Below are positions 30,748 through 42,622 of a stretch of 64,000 nucleotides of DNA, in pieces. Each line of letters starts with the position of its first letter. Within the stretch, counting starts at the first letter, position 1. A model generated the notes under the pieces. It saw nothing but the letters and a program-made list of their open reading frames with translations, was not told where the DNA came from and ran no database searches. Source of the stretch: Odontocerum albicorne (taxonomy: Eukaryota > Arthropoda > Insecta > Trichoptera > Odontoceridae); assembly GCA_949825065.1 (NCBI GenBank), contig OX463864.1, forward strand, positions 19,108,874 through 19,172,873. The letters run 5' to 3'. The position numbers and the translations under genes were made by a program.

Positions 30748-31850
30748 AAGATGATAATCCACGACAGTATCAAAATCTGCTAAGATGATAATCCACGACA
30801 GTATCAAAATCTGCTAAGATGATAATCCACGACAGTATCAAAATCTGCTAAGATGATAATCCACGACAGTATCAAAATCTGCTAAGATGATAATCCACGA
30901 CAGTATCAAAATCTGCTAAGATGATAATCCACGACAGTATCAAAATATGCTAAGATGATAATCCACGACAGTATCAAAATCTGCTAAGATGATAATCCAC
31001 GACAGTATCAAAATCTCTAAGATGATAATCCACGACAGTATCAAAATCTGCTAGGATGATAATCCACGACAGTATCAAAATCTGCTAAGATGATAATCCA
31101 CGACAGTATCAAAATCTGCTAAGATGATAATCCACGACAGTATCAAAATCTGCTAAGATGATAATCCACGACAGTATCAAAATCTCTAAGATGATAATCC
31201 ACGACAGTATCAAAATCTGCTAAGATGATAATCCACGACAGTATCAAAATCTGCTAAGATGATAATCCACGACAGTATCAAAATCTGCTAAGATGATAAT
31301 CCACGACAGTATCAAAATCTGCTAAGATGATAATCCACGACAGTATCAAAATCTGCTAAGATGATAATCCACGACAGTATCAAAATCTGCTAAGATGATA
31401 ATCCACGACAGTATCAAAATCTGCTAAGATGATAATCCACGACAGTATCAAAATCTCTAAGATGATAATCCACGACAGTATCAAAATCTGCTAGGATGAT
31501 AATCCACGACAGTATCAAAATCTGCTAAGATGATAATCCACGACAGTATCAAAATCTGCTAAGATGATAATCCACGACAGTATCAAAATCTGCTAAGATG
31601 ATAATCCACGACAGTATCAAAATCTCTAAGATGATAATCCACGACAGTATCAAAATCTGCTAAGATGATAATACACGACAGTATCAAAATCTGCTAGGAT
31701 GATAATCCACGACAGTATCAAAATCTCTAAGATGATAATCCACGACAGTATCAAAATCTGCTAGGATGATAATCCACGACAGTATCAAAATCTGCTAAGA
31801 TGATAATCCACGACAGTATCAAAATCTGCTAAGATGATAATCCACGACAG
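30748..31850 (+). repeat. 34-bp minisatellite x about 33, derived from LINE-B coding DNA
   Basis: The unit is CTAAGATGATAATCCACGAC then AGTATCAAAATCTG. Some units are 32 bp (CTCTAAG), and some carry CTAGG or a single change. The last unit runs straight into LINE-B (CGACAGAATTTTATACCAAC). Elsewhere the LINE-B coding sequence has this same stretch once (e.g. 45808-45850, 47960-48010 minus). The variant order short/AGG/AAG/AAG/AAG/short recurs about 437 bp apart, showing a later block duplication. Confidence 0.95.
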
Positions 31851-32285
31851 AATTTTATACCAACTAAAATGTATGAGAGTGAAATGTAGACGTGTGAAAA
31901 AGGAGTTGAATAAATGCTGTAGAAATGGGAGAAGACAAATGGAGAGACAGAATATAGAATGAAGTGATTAGGAATGAATGTAAACTTATGTGTTGAGTAA
32001 GATGAAAAAGAGCACACTGAAATAGTTTGGCCATGTGATAAGAATAAATGAAGAAAGACTAACCAAAAAAATATACAGAGCAAAAATAAATGGAAAACTA
32101 GTTCGGGGAAGAACAAAGAAAATTTGGTTGGAACAAGTGAACAATATTTTAAAGAAGTAAATGTAGAAAGTCATAGAGATTGTAGGAGTTGTATGGTTGG
32201 GAAGAGACGAAAGGTGTGTGTCGATATAAAAAAATCTGGCACTCTATTCTATCTGGCTACTCCGACAAGGAAACTGCATTATGGT
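31851..32285 (+). mobile_element. LINE-B continuing from the 34-bp array
   Basis: ILYQLKMYESE-type codons, CCRNGRRQMERQN, MKKSTLK-FGHVIRINEERL, then GRTKKIWLEQVNNI, and NCRSCMVGKRRKVCVDIKKS lead to the GGTATAT end at 32285. Several stops occur. Confidence 0.7.
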
Positions 32286-32290
32286 ATATA

Positions 32291-32539
32291 TTAACCACTT
32301 AACAGTCAGATTTTTAACACGCGACGTAACACAATGACGAACTGTAAACTAATAAATTCTATACGAAAATATATTCCGTTCAGAGAAAACAAGTTGAAAC
32401 AAGATCTGCCCAAACGACGCTCGGGAGAAACATTCCCAACAAGTCAAAACAACATTTGCCCGAACAAGGTTCGGTCTCATCAGTATAAAAAGAAACTTCG
32501 TGCCCGAGTCCCGCTCGGGCAAAACTATCAAGTGGTTAA
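32291..32539. mobile_element. piggyBac-like MITE, TTAA-flanked, 249 bp
   Basis: It starts TTAACCACTTAACAGTCAG and ends CTATCAAGTGGTTAA. TTAA is the piggyBac-type target. The interior carries GCTCGGG/CCCGAGC words in inverted arrangement. No transposase is present. It directly follows the LINE-B end. Confidence 0.65.
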
Positions 32540-33004
32540 GGATGATGCACGTTTGAAATCACAATGAATGAACTACAAAACATACTGCATAGAATGAATA
32601 ATGTACGTAAATGGTTTTTTTCCATCACAGAAGGATGAATTCTTCAGGCAGATATAAACAGCTATCGAATCAATATTGTAACAGATATCTCTTTATCACA
32701 TAGCGATACTTTTTTATCACATTTAATGGAACATATAAACATATTTATAGATTGAAATATAAACTGTTTGGGACTTTTCCACGACACGTATTGGGAATAA
32801 AAAATGACAAAGTTTGAAATTAATTCATTCATGACACTTGAGACAGTGTAGATTTTTTAGAAGCAGACTAATGTGACAATATTTATGACTTTCATAAAAC
32901 TTATCATGGACATAATGTAAACGCCATTCATATCAAATGAGGTGATAAAATCTACATAAATGTTTAGAAAGAGATATTTTATAAATATGACCTTTCATGA
33001 TTAA
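32540..33004. other. AT-rich unassigned DNA
   Basis: Nothing recognised. Confidence 0.3.
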
Positions 33005-33415
33005 TTTACATACATACATACCATCACAATATTTCCCTTTTGGGGTAGGATCAATTTTCCTATCATGACATACAGTACCCGGCGATAAGTAATACGCATC
33101 GGGCTTAAGAAAGCGACTGTCGGCCATAAATTCGGCTTTGTAGAGCGTCGTCTCTGTCGCACGATACGACTGACAAATCGTGACGGAACACGTGTATGAA
33201 TAACAGAGATGACGCTCAACAGAGCCGAAGTTAGCCAATTATGGCCGGCAGTCTCTTTCTTTAGCCCGACGTATATTACTTACCGCCGGGTACTGTATTT
33301 TATTTACCTCTTCCACATCCATACAATTTCTCCGACAGTTCCTTCTGTTGTTTTATGGTTTACATTTCCTTCTTTTAAAATTAACTCACTTATGTTAGTT
33401 CAACCGTAAATTTCA
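33005..33415 (-). mobile_element. LINE-B 3' terminus, split by P3 MITE
   Basis: TACATACATACATACCATCA (the LINE-B end, reverse complement) and CTATCATGACA precede the MITE. ACCTCTTCCACATCCATACA and CTCCGACAGTTCC continue the LINE-B sequence after it. Confidence 0.7.
33071..33297. mobile_element. P3 MITE copy 1 (TA-flanked, long TIRs)
   Basis: TACAGTACCCGGCGATAAGT and ACTTACCGCCGGGTACTGTA begin inverted repeats of roughly 90 bp, including GGGCTTAAGAAAG, GTCGGCCATAA and TTCGGCT. It is flanked by TA and has no ORF. Confidence 0.85.
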
Positions 33416-33576
33416 GTAAATATATTTAGTCTATCTTTTGTCAAATATCTGTTCAACAACCTGTTATTTTTCATTCTACTGAACAATTAGTTTTTAACTC
33501 ACGTTCACCCTTCATAATTTTTCATATTTTACAAAATACATGTATGCATTTCCATTGCTTTTACTCGGTTCCTTTA

Positions 33577-33680
33577 ACCCAAGAGTTCCCAAAGTGGTCG
33601 ATATCCACCCCCTGGGATCAATTTCATTTTTCTAGGGGTCGACGTTTGGGATTTTTCCACGACACATATCCAAAGGAACA
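33577..33680 (+). repeat. Dispersed repeat N
   Basis: GAGTTCCCAAAGTGGTCGAT, CCACCCCCTGGGATCAATTT and CTAGGGGTCGACG match, in reverse complement, 58940-59020. The edge resembles a hAT-type tip. Confidence 0.5.
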
Positions 33681-33928
33681 GAATCAATTACTGTAACAAA
33701 TTACGATAGTATTGTTCTGTACGACTATTGCAGGCTTATTGTCAACAAATGAAAGAGATGCTACAAGGCCTGCATGTGAAAATATAAACTGGGATATGTT
33801 TACCAAAATCAAGTATATCAAGTTTAACAGCATCGTGGCAAGTGGTTTATTGGCCACAGATGCTGTACCGCCTTACACAATCAAATACCCATACACTGAC
33901 AAGTTGTCATCGCTTCACACAATATATA

Positions 33929-34492
33929 AAGGATCTTTCAAATTGAGCGATTTTCTTTAATTCTTGGATAAAACACAGATGGTGTCGAGAACTTGCCTGG
34001 GTCTGGTGACATTTGAGAAGCATAATGTATGACATTTATAAAAATGGAGTCGTATACAGTACAACAACACTTTCAAATTGTTGAATTATTTTATGTATTG
34101 TAATCTCCGGAAACGGTGATGTTAATTGGCCACCAAGATCATGTGATCTGACACCGTTGGACTATTCTCTCTGGGGTTATGTGAAAAGTTAGGTCTATAA
34201 AAATGACTCCCGATCAATTCCTGAGCTTAAGGACGAAATTATTCGCATTATTGGTGAGTTAGAACCGCAATTATGCCAAAATGTTATCTAAAATTTTAAC
34301 AAAAGAGTGGACATCTGTGGAGCTGCAAGAGGTGGACATTTGGCGGATATTGTTTTTTGTGTTTAAATATCATATATTATACTTCAATGACCAATAAAAA
34401 GTTTACCAATAAGAAATCAAAGCAAATTGAGTGTTTTATTCAAGAATTAAAAAAAAATTTATCAAAAAAACCGCTCAATTTGAAAGACCCTT
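33929..34492 (+). mobile_element. Mariner-type element, same family as 27981
   Basis: TIRs AAGGATCTTTCAAATTGAGC and GCTCAATTTGAAAGACCCTT. It has the same internal fusion as 27981 (ESYTVQQHFQIVELF then ATKIM-type, PLDYSLWGYVKS stop). It also retains the very C-terminus (RVDICGAARGGHLADIVFCV stop), missing in the first copy. Confidence 0.85.
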
Positions 34493-34959
34493 TGACTATC
34501 TGGCACTATCATCCACTGTCTCTATAGGTTGCCCGTGACACAGTGGCAACACATGGTAAGAGTCTAGCCCGGGCTGAAAAACAGGCATCTTTTGAACTAG
34601 GCCATGGAAGTCTTCAATTACAGTATACCAGTGGCTTTCAACCTTTATCTATTAATGGCACTCTAAAAAAAAATTGTTTTGCGGCACCTCTCCTACCTTT
34701 TCTTACTAAATACATATATATATATTTACAATAAAACAAGTGCAAAAATATGAAGTTAGTTGATTATAATAACTTTTTTGTTTGATAATAATATAAGAAT
34801 ACATTAAATCCAACCAAAGGCACTCAAATCCTCAGACAGAAGATAGGCATTCTACCAGTAGGTCACAAAGTTTGACATAATGAAGATGCTAATAAAAAAT
34901 AGAATTAGTCACTTCCAGTGTGATCTACACTAGAAGATTGAAACCTTCTTTATTTTTTT
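34493..34959. other. Unassigned; hAT-like scrap near 34627
   Basis: CAGTGGCTTTCAACCTTTAT with GCGGCACCTCTCC is reminiscent of a hAT end. No second end was found. Confidence 0.25.
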
Positions 34960-35175
34960 ATAAGTGTGATATCGGATCTGGAAAAACAAGTATATGTAGA
35001 TCCAAAGCAAGGTGCTTCGAACCAGCGAAATGAAGGTACTCAGGAGTATCGCTGGCAAAACCCTTCGTGATAGAGTACGAAACACAGAAATCCGAAGGAT
35101 GTGCGAAGTTGAAGATATTGTTAGATGAGGACGACAGAGAAGAAGGTTCTGGAACGAACACGTATCCAGAATGGC
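34960..35175 (+). mobile_element. LINE-E fragment
   Basis: LRTSEMKVLRSIAGKTLRDR, RNTEIRRMCEVEDIVR stop GRQRRRFWNEHV match the copy at 18625-19224. One in-frame stop is visible. Confidence 0.75.
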
Positions 35176-35405
35176 GGAAATGTAAACGGAGGAAATTAAT
35201 GGAAAATGAGGAAGATATAGATGGAGGAAATTAATGGAGAAAGAGGAAGATGGGGATGGAGGAAATTAATGGAGAAAGAAGAAGATGTAGATGGAGGAAA
35301 TTAATGGAGAATGAAGAAGATGTAGATGGAGGAAATTAATGGAGAAGAAGGAAGATGTGGATGGAGGAAATTAATGGAAAGTTAGGAAGATGTAGATGGA
35401 GGAAA
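35176..35405 (+). repeat. 36-bp minisatellite x about 6 growing out of LINE-E
   Basis: Units AGGAAGATGTAGATGGAGGA then AATTAATGGAGAAAGA. The array begins where the LINE-E frame breaks off (ATGGCGGAAATGTAAACGGA, GGAAATTAATGG). Confidence 0.85.
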
Positions 35406-35464
35406 TAGTGGCAGGAGATATTTGGAAAAATTTTATTTGATGAAAAAATTAAAAATAATAAAAG

Positions 35465-35545
35465 AACAATTTACATAGCAACGCTTAGAGAGGAAACTCT
35501 CCTCAAGTACGCTCTAACTGGGAATTTAAACCAACAATTATAAAT
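35465..35545 (+). repeat. Dispersed repeat L, copy 2
   Basis: It matches 5098-5180. Confidence 0.5.
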
Positions 35546-35559
35546 AGATTAAAAATTTG

Positions 35560-35865
35560 TGATGATGTACGACAGAATACGAATTAAAATTATCAGAGAT
35601 GAATGTGAACTTAAGACTATTGAGTAAGATGAAGAAGAGCATGCTGAGATGGTTAGGACATGTGGAACAAATGAATGAAGAAAGACTAACAAAATAGATT
35701 TAAAGTGCAAATGTGAGAGGAAGACCAAAGAAAATATGGTTAAGGAAATGTAAAAAGTTAGAGAAATTGTAGAAGTTGTATGAGATGGGTGTCGAGATAA
35801 GAAAGTCTGGCGCTCTGTCCTCTCTGCCTACCCCGACAGGGAGATGGCATGATGGTATGTATGTA
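35560..35865 (+). mobile_element. LINE-B, C-terminal fragment to 3' end
   Basis: RIKIIRDECELKTIE-like, KMKKSMLRWLGHVEQMNEER, GRPKKIWLRK, and VRKSGALSSLPRQGDGM-type codons are followed by GATGGTATGTATGTATATG. It has a deletion of the CMRRCMD block. Confidence 0.7.
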
Positions 35866-35964
35866 TATGTGTACAAAATAAATATATATATAAGTTGAAT
35901 GTGAAGATATGAAAGTAGTGGCTGCATGCATTAGATTAAGTATTTCCCTACATCTGTATATGGA

Positions 35965-36075
35965 AAAAGTATGAGAAGCAGGAGAGAATCTGTGTGGGCA
36001 AATTGAGAGTCATGTGCATGAATGATGATCTGTCCTCTCTGCCTACCCTAAAAGGGGCATGGTATGATGGTATTT
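35965..36075 (+). mobile_element. LINE-B, 3' terminus
   Basis: GAGAAGCAGGAGAGAATC, then GTCCTCTCTGCCTACCCTAA and GTATGATGGTAT. Confidence 0.55.
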
Positions 36076-36079
36076 TAGT

Positions 36080-38490
36080 TCTTTGGTCGTTTTCTTGGTA
36101 TAGGTTTTTATAGGTTTTTATTAATTTAATATATATATTATTTTATTTCATAATTATGCAATATAACAATTTCCAATCCAAAGCATATGGGGAATTATTA
36201 ACATGTATCTAAAAAGGAGGGAATGGGAAACAACATCGTTGATTATTTTTAATTTAATATTCGCAATTCTTTAAATGTGTTACAAAAATAATAAACCCTG
36301 CAACAGGTCTAACGATATAAATATTAAAATCAAAACAATTCAGTCTTTCAGTAAATAAAAATTAACGTTTACGTAAATAAAAGGCCTTTAGTATTTTTGT
36401 CACTATTGATAAACGTAATCGAAATATCTAAATTAAAACCCCACATTCTAACAATACAAAGCTTAAGAAAAAATTACGAATTTCAAACGATAAAATCATA
36501 ATTTTAAAATGACAATAAAGCCAGGCAATATTTAAATATTGAAACGCATATAGCTCGTAAGCCGCGTGTTGTCGACCCCTGTTTTGTGTTATCAAAAAAT
36601 AATTATCACTCAAAAAAAACTATATTACGACATACATAAACAAAACATGCTGCGAAACAAAATCAATCAAATTTAAAAAAAAAACATACATTTCAACTAT
36701 ACTACAAATGGCCAGTTTGTCAAATGAAATATAAAATAAAAACTATTTGAGATAACATATCTATAACCTGAACTCCTGGCTGTAGATAAAGAGAAGGCAT
36801 ACGGACCTCTGCGAAGTCCCGAAACTATCTAAACACGACACATTACATTCATTATTTTGACAAAACGTCACACGGGGATGTGATGCGAACGAGAAAACTC
36901 GCGCCTGTCTTAAACTGACATTTGCTGCTGTCTCGAAAGTGATGTTTTTCCACACAGCTTCTGTACCAAAACATTAAATGTTCGAAAACTTTCGGAAAAG
37001 CTCGTTTTATTAAGAAGGGTCGTTAAGGTAGCGGCTTCATAATTTCGTTGATAAAGTACGACAACGCTGTATATCGACGATATACAGCTATATAGCCAGG
37101 CTATAATCTAATAATTACGTAACATATTTTTACATCTACGAATCCAAAATATTAAAATCCAGTTTATTTATTTAAATTTTGTTTTGACTTACCATATATA
37201 ACAAATATTTTAGTCAACATTAAAATAGTTAAATAATTAGATATTTTTGTTGTTTAATTATATTAAATTGTTTTGTTTTTAAATTGATAACACATAAGAT
37301 AAATTTGAATAAATAATTATTATTGACACGGCCCCGTATTGTGTTATTAATTGTACATATTGATATTTTAGTGAAAACTTTGACCTCTGTTCTTGTATAC
37401 TTGTGTTAATTATATTGATTTTTTGTGGCTGTATTTGTTAATTGCCTTTTAATGTTATGATATTTTTTAATAAATATTTATCTTTTGTAATAAAAGAAAC
37501 ACTTATTACTTATATCTGCCAAATCTTGTTGAAATATTCATTGTAAAAATACATATAATTTATGTAAGTTGACATTCTTTTGAAATTATTTAGAATAATC
37601 ACAAATAGACTTTTACATAAATATAATACAAAATAATTGTTTATTATTCAATATCGTAATGATAATATAAATTTTTATGCAAACATAATGCGAAACAATT
37701 GTTTGTTATTAAATATTGTTATAATAATATAAATTAAACTAACCGTAATTCCCGCGTTATAATGAAGTCCTGTTGCTAAACATTAAATTATTATTTGATA
37801 AAACTAAAATTTAAAGAAATTGCATATTTACATATCTGCATCAAATAACTGCACCATTTAAAATAATCAAATCATTTTTCACCAATATTTCACCACAAAC
37901 ACATTATTAACATTTTAATAATGTTTTTATTTAACTGTAATAAATATTTCACTGCTTTTTTTTAAATTACATAAATACATTTCTCACTTTTAAATTTCAA
38001 CACCACAAAATAAAAAATAGTGTAATTATGTATGAAAAGTCATCTGCTTTTTAAAAAATATAGCTTTATATTTAAATTTGAACTATTTGACGTCTTACTT
38101 GAATAGAGTAAGCCCGGTGATTAAGAAAAGCCGGAAATATAAAAGATTTCATTCCTCTTCGCACATGGTACGGTACGATTTGTGTATTATTATTCAATAA
38201 ACATTTCAAAGTTCAAATTATTAGTGTGACGTTTGTAATGTATTTATACTCGTATATTTTAACCCTGTCACTACCAAAATCTATAAGTTTTATTTTCACC
38301 AAAAGACAGAAAATGTACGATGTTTCTGACGATGATTTTTCTGAAGTACAAAAAAATGATTAATCACAGAACACTCCGGTCATTAATTTAAATTTTAGCC
38401 ATGCCATAATTTTATTTATATTTCTTGAATCTTCGAAAAAACTATAGTTTCACTTTGTGGTGCCATGTTTTATGTAAAATAAAAAATAAG
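36080..38490. other. 2.4-kb repeat-poor AT-rich stretch
   Basis: No LINE, SINE or minisatellite signature is visible here, unlike the rest of the window. A G+C-richer patch at about 36760-37120 contains an unrecognised 64-codon minus-strand frame (36761-36955) and a perfect hairpin at 37067-37087 (CTGTATATCG, A, CGATATACAG). At about 38136 ATATAAAAG is followed 60 bp later by AATAAA. Confidence 0.35.
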
Positions 38491-38494
38491 TAAA

Positions 38495-38610
38495 TAAAAA
38501 ACTTATTTTATATTTTTGTGTTCATCACAGGTTTATTTTTGGGTTTACTGCCGGTTTCGAAGACCACCGTCTTCATTGTCAGGTGAAGATAAACTAAATT
38601 GCTAGAAATA
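38495..38610 (-). repeat. Dispersed repeat with GAAGACGGTGGTCTTCGAAA
   Basis: It is the reverse complement of 29830-29920: TCGAAGACCACCGTCTTC, ATCACAGGTTTATTTTTGGG and TTATATTTTTGTGT. Confidence 0.65.
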
Positions 38611-38754
38611 TATTTCCTGTACAAGTGTAAATAAAATAAGAGGAAGGAGGTAGGGGGAGAGAAGTGGAGAGAGATGTGATACAATGGTAAATGGGGTGGG
38701 GAAAAATGAAAGTGAATATTTCGGGCTGGTCAGGGTCTGAATATCCAGGGGGGT

Positions 38755-38945
38755 GGGGTTATTTTTATTTATTTATTTACATGATAAATAATTGTATGAA
38801 GCCATAATTTATGAAAACAAGTCAAATAACAAGTAATTTTCGGTGGAACATTAATTAATATGGATCTGGGGTCTTTCATTTGTCGTGTCTTAAGAAGACA
38901 AAGATGCTTTTGCCTGTATCTCACTGAAGTCATATAAACATGGAA
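38755..38945 (+). repeat. Repeat H copy
   Basis: (TTTA)n, TTACATGATAAATAATTGT, ATGGATCTGGGGTCTTTCAT, GTCGTGTC and TGTATCTCACTGAAGTCATA. Confidence 0.65.
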
Positions 38946-39944
38946 AATTTATTCATTGTTAATTGATTTAGTATTTATATTGTAGAACTTCATTTTATTA
39001 CAAAATGAGTTGACACTTAAATGTGAAAAATCTATACAATAACTTGAAGGGGTAGATCTATTTTGATTTGCAAAAACATTGTCAAACTTTACACAATACA
39101 TTGTTTGTCATGTTTATGTAGCAAAATATTTTACAATATATGGCTTAAAACTAAAATAAAAACTGTTTAAATATGAGTCGACTATCCTGATATATTGGGA
39201 ACCACCAGCTTTTGAATGAATAGTCCTCATTAAACTTTAATACTAAATCATTATCTAAAGAGAAAATTAGTAAATGCTTTTATATTGATTATATCGTTTA
39301 CGTCTACAACAAACTACCATTTATATGGATTCAAGAGTCTAAATATTTTGAACTTTGACAAGTATTTCATTCGAAAGGTTCATTATCAATTAGTACTGCT
39401 GAAATGAATAAACAAATGACAAAGGTCTAAGAATGCATATTGAAAAAAAGTATCGCCCTTCTTCACTATCGATTCCTCGTCACTCAGGGCCATGGTTTTT
39501 CCGGCCCATCTGCTCAACTCTGCCCACGGCGATTCTCCACGTCTTGCTAGTCTGAACCTCTCAGAGTGTTGCTGCCATAGAGGAACCTGTTGCGCTTCTT
39601 ATTTGGTCAGTCCATTAGGTTGGTGATCTACCTTTGCCCTATCGTCCTTCCACACTGCCCGTTAGCTCAAGTTGTCAAAATAATACAGTTTCTTAATATA
39701 AATAACTTTATTTTCCTTCTTTAATCATAACAAATAAAGAAGACGTTATCTTATCGGATGATTATAATAAATCTACATTACTGATATACTTCTTCTTCTT
39801 CATTGATTTGCTACGAATTATGTATAACTACTACCCGTAATCGAAATACATGCATGCGTATCATTAAGTATTATTTTTTTAGATTAAATTAGAAAACAAA
39901 TCTCACTAACTCCCCTGATCCCAGGGAATTACATCAGCATCAAT
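38946..39944. other. Mostly unassigned; LINE-like scrap at 39440-39690
   Basis: AT-rich. On the minus strand 39440-39690 contains NRFLYGSNTLRGSD-like codons and a GC-richer segment that may be a LINE C-terminus, too decayed to name. Confidence 0.25.
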
Positions 39945-40205
39945 TGCATCCCCAAAAATGTACTGTTTGGTGTGGTGTTATGGCTGAAAGAGTTATCGGC
40001 CCCTATTTCTTTGAAAATGAAGGTCAGCCAGAAACGGAGCCCTGTATAGGACAATGCTTGAAAAAAATTACGCCCAGCGGTCGAAAATAATCAGGAAGTA
40101 TGGTTCCAACAGGATGGAACTACTGCGCATACTGCCAGGGCGACGATGGCAGTGTGCGCAGTACAGCGATGTACATCCTTCAACCTTTCATGGGCCACCC
40201 TGTAC
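39945..40205 (+). pseudogene. Mariner-superfamily transposase fragment
   Basis: Codons HPQKCTVWCGVMAERVIGPY then FFENEGQPETEP, and in a second frame EVWFQQDGTTAHTARATMAV. The QQDG motif holds the second catalytic aspartate of the IS630/Tc1/mariner fold. The fragment ends near CCACCCTGTA (40195-40204), which may be the terminal repeat tip. The HTH and third aspartate are absent. Confidence 0.75.
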
Positions 40206-40309
40206 AATACAATATGTGGCTGAATTTTTCTCTCCGAGTAGTTGACTGAAATAGTTTGAGTTTTACTTAGTCGGTAACAAAACATTTTGACGACATTGAA
40301 TAGAAGTGG

Positions 40310-40455
40310 TCAAACAAAAATTAGAGAAATCGTATGAGTTGTATGAGAAGGTGTATGAATGTAGAAGAGATTAAAGACGTGTATCGCGATAGGAAAGTCT
40401 GGCACTCTCTCCCTTCTGCCTACCCCGATAAGAAGACGCCATAGTGTTATGTACG
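40310..40455 (+). mobile_element. LINE-B, 3' terminus
   Basis: REIV-VV-EGV-M--RRD-RRVSR-ESLAL-type codons (MNVEEIKDVYRDRKVWH), then CTACCCCGATAAGAAGACGC. Confidence 0.6.
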
Positions 40456-40794
40456 TAAAACGTATTATCGATAGTTATTTTTGCAGTTTCAAGATTTCTT
40501 AAGGTTTTTAAAACTGTAATACATGAAATGTATGCATACAGAATTATTTGATATTTCGAAAATGTGATAATATTTTGGGTATGGAAGAATATGCTGTTAG
40601 ATTTGTTTGCTGTTTGAATTTAATTTCAAAACATCTAAAATTAGTCACCACTATTTGATAACTGTTTCCATACTTGTATTTATTTCTTTTGTATGAACTG
40701 TGCCGTATGTATTTAGATATATTTTACAATATGCACACCATCATACAATAGGCAGGAAGGAGAGAGCGCCTAGCTTTCCTATCACTACATATTT

Positions 40795-40880
40795 TCTGGT
40801 AGATTTATTACCATGTGGCAATATTTTACAACCAACTAGAAATATGTTAAAGGTGAAAAATAGACTGATACCCTTTAATA
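40795..40880 (-). mobile_element. SINE S1 remnant
   Basis: ATTACCATGTGGCAATATTT then CAACCAACTAGAAATATG is the reverse of the S1 body/tail. Confidence 0.5.
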
Positions 40881-40884
40881 AAAT

Positions 40885-41484
40885 ATATCAACGGAAATCA
40901 AACTTTATTGTTTTCGATTTTTTGTACAATTGTCTATAAAAGGGTTAATACTTTTTGTTTCGTCTACGAACCAAAGCATTACGAACGTTTTGGAACATAT
41001 TCACTACCAGCGCTCTCTAGTGATAATTTTTTAAACCACTTCCCCCACCGTATTCGACCGCGCGGCGCAATCAAAATGCGCAAGATCTCCTCACACCTTG
41101 CATGAGGGATGGAATATTCATACAAGCTTTTATCGAAACTTAGTTATTTGTTTCCAGCTTCATTAAAGGGCTGGCGCTGCAGTCGAATCTCCATGTTGGG
41201 ATGTATTATTTGCAGTGTTTAAGATGTTATAAACCTTTTTTAGGTTACGTACATTATGAAATATCAATTACATGGAAAAATACTTTTTGTTTTGATTTTT
41301 TTGGAATAGCTTTATGAATTTTATTCATTGGAAAAAATGCTCCATAAACAAAAATATAATATTAATGACTCTTATAAAAATTATAATATAGATCCGTTGA
41401 TTATAACGACATAATTGGCTTACAAAGTAGACGCATATGACAGACCTTTTCTCTTTTTAATATAAATAATTATTGGTAACCTAC
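40885..41484. other. No recognised feature
   Basis: CCGCGCGGCGCAATC at about 41060 may be a worn S2 head. The rest is unassigned. Confidence 0.25.
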
Positions 41485-41720
41485 AAACATACAAACCATC
41501 ATGCTTTATCCCTGCTGAGGTATACGGAGGGAACAGAGAGCCATATCACGAACTTTCCATATCACGACATATATATCATACTTCAACTACTCCACATCAA
41601 TACATTTTCTCATACGTATTCTTCTGTTTATTTTACTTCTTACCTTTTCTTCGTTCAAAATTTCGTTCAATTGTTCCGACTACGTTTTTCTGGACAACAT
41701 AGATAAAAGATTAATTAAAA
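41485..41720 (-). mobile_element. LINE-B, 3' terminus
   Basis: ACAAACCATCATGCTTTATC then CTTCAACTACTCCACATCAA and TTTCTCATACG are the LINE-B end in reverse. Confidence 0.6.
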
Positions 41721-42069
41721 CGATCCCATAAGTTTATCACGTCTATTTTTTTTATTGTGTTGTGAGTTTTTATCAATTCTTCCTTCAATTTCAAGTGGAA
41801 AATTATTTCAATATTGTTTTAATTTTACACTTAAAATCTTAAACATTTAGTTCGTTTAATTGTTTTTCCCTCTTTGAATATACTTTAAATTTCTTATAAA
41901 TAAAGTGATCAGAAGTCGGGTTTGGCTTGATCAGCCCGTGTCTCGATCTCGAATTGCAGAAAAATGAAATGATATCAAAAACCTAGATAAGTATTTAAAA
42001 CATTATGAAACGCATTAAAAGTAACAATATGCCGTTTAGACCGTCACGCAACCATTCCCCTGTTCTGCA

Positions 42070-42240
42070 GTTTACTATTTATTTATACACGGGAAGAAAT
42101 TTTATGTCTACATAATTTATGAAAAAAACAGGTAATAAGGTTAGGTGGACAGACACATTATATGTATCTGGGTTTATTGTTTTTCATTTGCTGTGTTATC
42201 AGTAAGCTAGGATGTTGCCTGTTATATCCTATTTTATCTG
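42070..42240 (+). repeat. Repeat H copy
   Basis: TATTTATTTATACACGGGAA, GAAAAAAACAGGTAATAAGG, GTATCTGGGTTTATTG and GTTATCAGTAAGCTAGG. Confidence 0.55.
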
Positions 42241-42622
42241 TAAACAAGGAGAATTTAGTTCTCTAAATTCTTTCTGGTCAGAGATAAAATTAAGATGTGT
42301 GTAAATATTAAAAAAAAAAACTAGTCATTTTAACTTAAGTAAATTCCAAAAATACATTAGATTTTTACAAAAAAGAAATCAAAGAATTTAGTTTTTTTTT
42401 GGAATAAAATCACAAATCTGAAAATTATATGTCGATGTTTAATTTTTGTGCACAATTATTCAAATTTATAATTTGAATTGTATTTTTAGGTGCAATTAAT
42501 GAGCTTCTAAATTGATGTTTTTGCTTTTTTTTAATTTTTTGTTGATTCAATAGATATTTCAACCCCAAATTAATAATAGGCACTGTTCGAGATTACATAT
42601 TTTCAGTACTTCTTTATGGCAT
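42241..42622. other. AT-rich unassigned DNA
   Basis: Nothing recognised. Confidence 0.3.

Noticed and set aside
30748..31850. CRISPR-like array of regular 34-bp repeats
   Set aside because: Units are contiguous with no spacers, the context is eukaryotic, and the unit derives from LINE-B coding DNA.
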